A stretch of 20,710 bases of DNA. It comes from Chara braunii (taxonomy: Eukaryota; Streptophyta; Charophyceae; Charales; Characeae). The position numbers were made by a program, and so were the translations under genes. The notes beneath the pieces were generated by a model. It searched no databases, was not told where the DNA came from, and saw nothing but the letters and a program-made list of their open reading frames with translations. Positions within the stretch are counted from its first letter, which is position 1; each line of letters begins with the position of its first letter. Shown here one piece after another: positions 18,339 through 20,710 of the stretch. The stretch is taken from positions 6,080,312 to 6,101,021 of the forward strand of contig BFEA01000011.1 of assembly GCA_003427395.1 (NCBI GenBank), given 5' to 3'.

Positions 18339-18492
18339 CTACCTTCCTACTACCGTCTTCCCCCCAGCGCACCTGACCGGAAAGATAGCTCGTGTACATT
18401 CATTCTACCGTCTCACCCCGAGCACACCCTGACCGGAAAGATAGCTTGTGTACATTCATTTTCAGGGTGCGTTATTTTCGGGGAAAGACGAC
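18339..18492. mobile_element. small foldback (MITE-like) element with internally duplicated left half
   Basis: CTACCGTCTTCCCCCCAGCG near 18343 opens a left terminus that is repeated in diverged form from about 18401 (CTACCGTCTCACCCCGAGC). Both are followed by CTGACCGGAAAGATAGCT and GTGTACATTCATT. The right end (TTTTCAGGGTGCGTTATTTT, CGGGGAAAGACGAC) is the imperfect reverse complement of the left termini. The element is too short to code for a transposase. Confidence 0.6.
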
Positions 18493-18780
18493 AGGCTAGC
18501 GAGCCTGAGACTGCGCCTTTGCAAAGTGGCATGCCACGTTCACTACCGTTCCCAGACCCGACTCGAAAAGCTCTTACCGCGCGTACCGGTAAGAGCCCTT
18601 TTGTTTTTTTTTTCCTCCCTTTTTTTCAAAGCTACGCTATATTCTTCTCTCAATTTCATCTCTCACCACCTACCTTAGCTACCTTTACTCCTCTGCTTGG
18701 GGTGAACTGGCGGTTTAGAGTGATACCAGCTTTGAGACCGAATTCCAGAGCAAATGCAGTTGCAATTCGAATCGATTCCA

Positions 18781-18784
<4 letters not shown>

Positions 18785-18850
<66 letters not shown>
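18785..18850. repeat. (GT)n microsatellite
   Basis: A pure GT array of about 65 bases. It lies inside a 293-codon plus-strand frame that is an artefact, since GT repeats never create stops. Confidence 0.95.
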
Positions 18851-18853
<3 letters not shown>

Positions 18854-19341
18854 AACTATTCAGAAACACTACCTTCTTTCCCCGAATACAACGTGCGGTC
18901 ATTGTAGATGTATTTGGGGTATATTTCAGTCTAAATGCAGCTATTACGACCGTATGGAGGTAGTAGCAGGACATTCGTACTCTAAGAAATTTGCCGTTGC
19001 AAAGTGGAAGAGAGCAGATACGAGGATCACTCGCAAGAGGACCTTTTTGACTCACCTTTGGACGGAATTGCAGTCCGTTGCAGGGGGCCGCGCCGTAATT
19101 TCGGTCAGCTACATCCAGAAAAGTCCTCGCGCGAGTATGCTCTCAGATTTCCAAGATGCTTTGCGCAAACGGTCAGCACCCTGTGACTGCCTCTCCCTAC
19201 CTGAAGGGTAAGGCGGCCCGGGAAACGGTCTTTTTCTTAGTTATCCAATCACGATGCATGACCTGCGATTAGTATCCCCTTCGATATTGCCATGAATCGT
19301 AAGCCCCCAAAGCCGCAGATGCCTGCCTGCTTTGGCAGACT

Positions 19342-19451
19342 GCCATCTTCCCCCGAACATAACGCACCCTGAAAATGAACGTATACGAGGTACGTTTCCG
19401 ACCTGATACAGTAAAAATGAGGGTGCGCTGTGTTCGGGGGAAGACGGTAGC
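19342..19451. mobile_element. ~110-bp foldback (MITE-like) element with ~35-bp terminal inverted repeats
   Basis: The left terminus (TCTTCCCCCGAACATAACGC, ACCCTGAAAATGA) and the right terminus (TAAAAATGAGGGTGCGC, TGTGTTCGGGGGAAGACGGTA) are inverted repeats with a few mismatches. The interior AACGTATACGAGGTACGTTTCC is itself nearly palindromic and corresponds in reverse to the GGAAAGATAGCTTGTGTACATT interior of the 18339 element. The two are therefore one family in opposite orientations. Confidence 0.7.
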
Positions 19452-20074
19452 AAAGCGGTTCTGAAGTCAAATAATCAAACAGGAATTCGACGTGCCAACC
19501 TCAATTTTTTTAACTATTCTTTTCCCCAAAAAAAAGGACGCTCCTTAACAGTCGTTTTGCAGTTGCGGAAAGTGCGTGCCTCAGGGCATATACTCACACT
19601 AGCACTTTCCAGAATGCATCATGCCGTAATTTCGCCCACACCCGTATGCATCGGGCCGCAATTCCATCCAGAAAAAGTAAAAAAGTCCTAGTATGAGTAT
19701 CCCCTCAGCTCCGCTTTCCACCCCGAAGGGAGGAATTCTCTTTTCAGTTTCAGAATAGATAAAGCTGATATATTTTTTCGGGCAGTCCATGATCTAACAG
19801 CCTCAGATCAGGAGCAGCCTCATTCTTCCTCTGCATCTGGGCTGTCACACAACTTCAAACCAAAACCAAACTCCGCAAGTGGGGCATGGCCAAGCAAAGA
19901 ACTACGTCTTATAGTGAGTGTCCGAAACTCAACGTGTGCACCTAATAATATTATTATTCTCTCTACAGATCTATAGAGGGATAATAGGCCACGTCTTGGC
20001 AGAGCCGCTCAGGCCGCTCAGGCCGCTCAGGCAGCAGACTACCGATACACCGACGGATCACTTAAATGCTTCCC
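19452..20074. other. no supported gene
   Basis: A segment with CGCAATTCCATCCAGAAAAAG and AGTCCTAGTATGAGTAT at about 19660-19700 is similar to CGTAATTTCGGTCAGCTACA and following at about 19095-19150, a weak dispersed repeat. CAGGCCGCT occurs three times in tandem near 20008-20034. No conserved ORF was found. Confidence 0.4.
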
Positions 20075-20136
20075 CTTCCCCCCTTCCCCCCCTTCCCCCC
20101 CTTCCCCTCGCCTCCCCTCCCCCCCCCTCTCCCCCT
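20075..20136. repeat. C-rich polypyrimidine tract
   Basis: Repeated CCTTCCCC units and C runs up to nine long. It is low complexity, and the minus-strand copy is G-rich enough to suggest G-quadruplex potential. Confidence 0.85.
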
Positions 20137-20211
20137 TGTTTTCGAACTCTTCCCTCCTCGTATTTTTGGTTACGCTGAGGGTCTGCCTGCTAACTTCATT
20201 CACACATGTCG

Positions 20212-20433
20212 CGAAGTGCATTTACGCGTTGTCGCATAAATTGCGAACACAGAATTCACATGCTTCCAGAAATTCACGAGTCCTCTCCCCTGGTGTTAGT
20301 GGTGTCTGCTCTTATCAGCAGCACTAACACTGGTGGGGGTGTTTAATTAAAAAAAAAAAGAAAAAAAAAAGAGAAGTGCATTTACACGTAATTGCGAACA
20401 CAAAATTCACATGCTTCCAGAAATTCATGAATG
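20212..20433. repeat. duplicated ~60-70 bp segment flanking a hairpin and an A-rich tract
   Basis: GAAGTGCATTTACGCGTTG (from 20214) and GAAGTGCATTTACACGTAA (from 20374) both continue as AATTGCGAACACA, AATTCACATGCTTCCAG, AAATTCA. The second copy lacks about nine bases. Between them lies a hairpin, GTGTTAGTG/CACTAACAC plus CTGCT/AGCAG with a 4-base bulge (20293-20330), then an A-rich stretch (20347-20370). Confidence 0.75.
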
Positions 20434-20634
20434 CGGTTCAGGCCAGGAAGTTTACTACGTCCTAGCAGTGGAGCACACGAGACCAAGCAAACAGAAACGA
20501 ACATGTCATATCAGTAAAAGTCCGCAGTCCGAGAATACTGCTCCGACGGACTTCAACAGACGAACTGGATGGAAGAGGAGACGGGAGCGTGGGAGGACGG
20601 AAGGAAGATGGAGAAAGATCGGGTGCAGACGCGC

Positions 20635-20635
<1 letters not shown>

Positions 20636-20710
<75 letters not shown>
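20636..20710. repeat. (GA)n microsatellite running off the window end
   Basis: A pure GA array that continues to the last base, so its full length is unknown. Confidence 0.95.

Noticed and set aside
18330-19211. 293-codon plus-strand open frame, the longest in the window
   Set aside because: It crosses two foldback element copies and a pure (GT)n array that cannot contain stops. The peptide has no domain and no consistent composition.

Overview
This window is eukaryotic, gene-poor and repeat-rich genomic DNA. The signs are intron-type splice signals around the one recognisable conserved exon, long di-nucleotide microsatellites ((CT)n, (GA)n, (GT)n), many short inverted-repeat elements, retroelement traces and no bacterial-style operons. 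The organism cannot be named. A type III hammerhead ribozyme inside repeats (known from plant retrozymes) and a Ty3-like protease trace are compatible with a plant or streptophyte alga, but the long (GT)n tracts are more typical of animals, so I leave the lineage open. Single N bases at 8986 and 17515 and an embedded sequencing adapter at 13516-13542 show a scaffolded short-read draft assembly whose local order is partly unreliable.

Layout. 1-2460: no gene seen; an AT/C simple repeat and a possible decayed hammerhead motif on the minus strand (300-360). 2465-2567: (CT)n. 3681-3918 minus: one exon of an ARF-family small GTPase with G4 and G5 motifs and both splice signals, plus a diverged micro-duplication just downstream. 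4341-4800: GA-rich minisatellite with a ~182-bp higher-order duplication. 6011-7650: several tandem or inverted repeats. 7679-8278 plus: an ORF with a retropepsin-like motif, probably a retrotransposon relic. 8987-10123: GA-rich repeats. 10672-11483: the highlight, two tandem ~470-bp units, each with an intact hammerhead ribozyme on the plus strand. 12272-12415: a foldback element. 13451-13542: duplicated sequence plus a Tn5 mosaic-end mate-pair junction, an assembly artefact. 14421-15621: a cluster of one repeat family in both orientations, including a 185-bp tandem duplication. 16689-16790: a possible TATA promoter and splice donor. 18339-19451: a family of small foldback elements with shared termini. 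20212-20433: a duplicated segment flanking a hairpin and an A-rich tract. 20636-20710: (GA)n running off the window.

Most interesting observation. The two hammerheads keep the complete catalytic core, a 4-bp helix II and a 7-bp helix III. Helix I is reduced to a six-base near-palindrome with no room for a loop. The three differences between copies all preserve pairing or fall in a loop, and one turns a wobble into a G-C pair of the palindrome. This points to a tandem-repeat, retrozyme-like element whose ribozymes probably work as helix-I dimers and would release a ~478-nt RNA. No protein gene in the window can be linked to its mobility.
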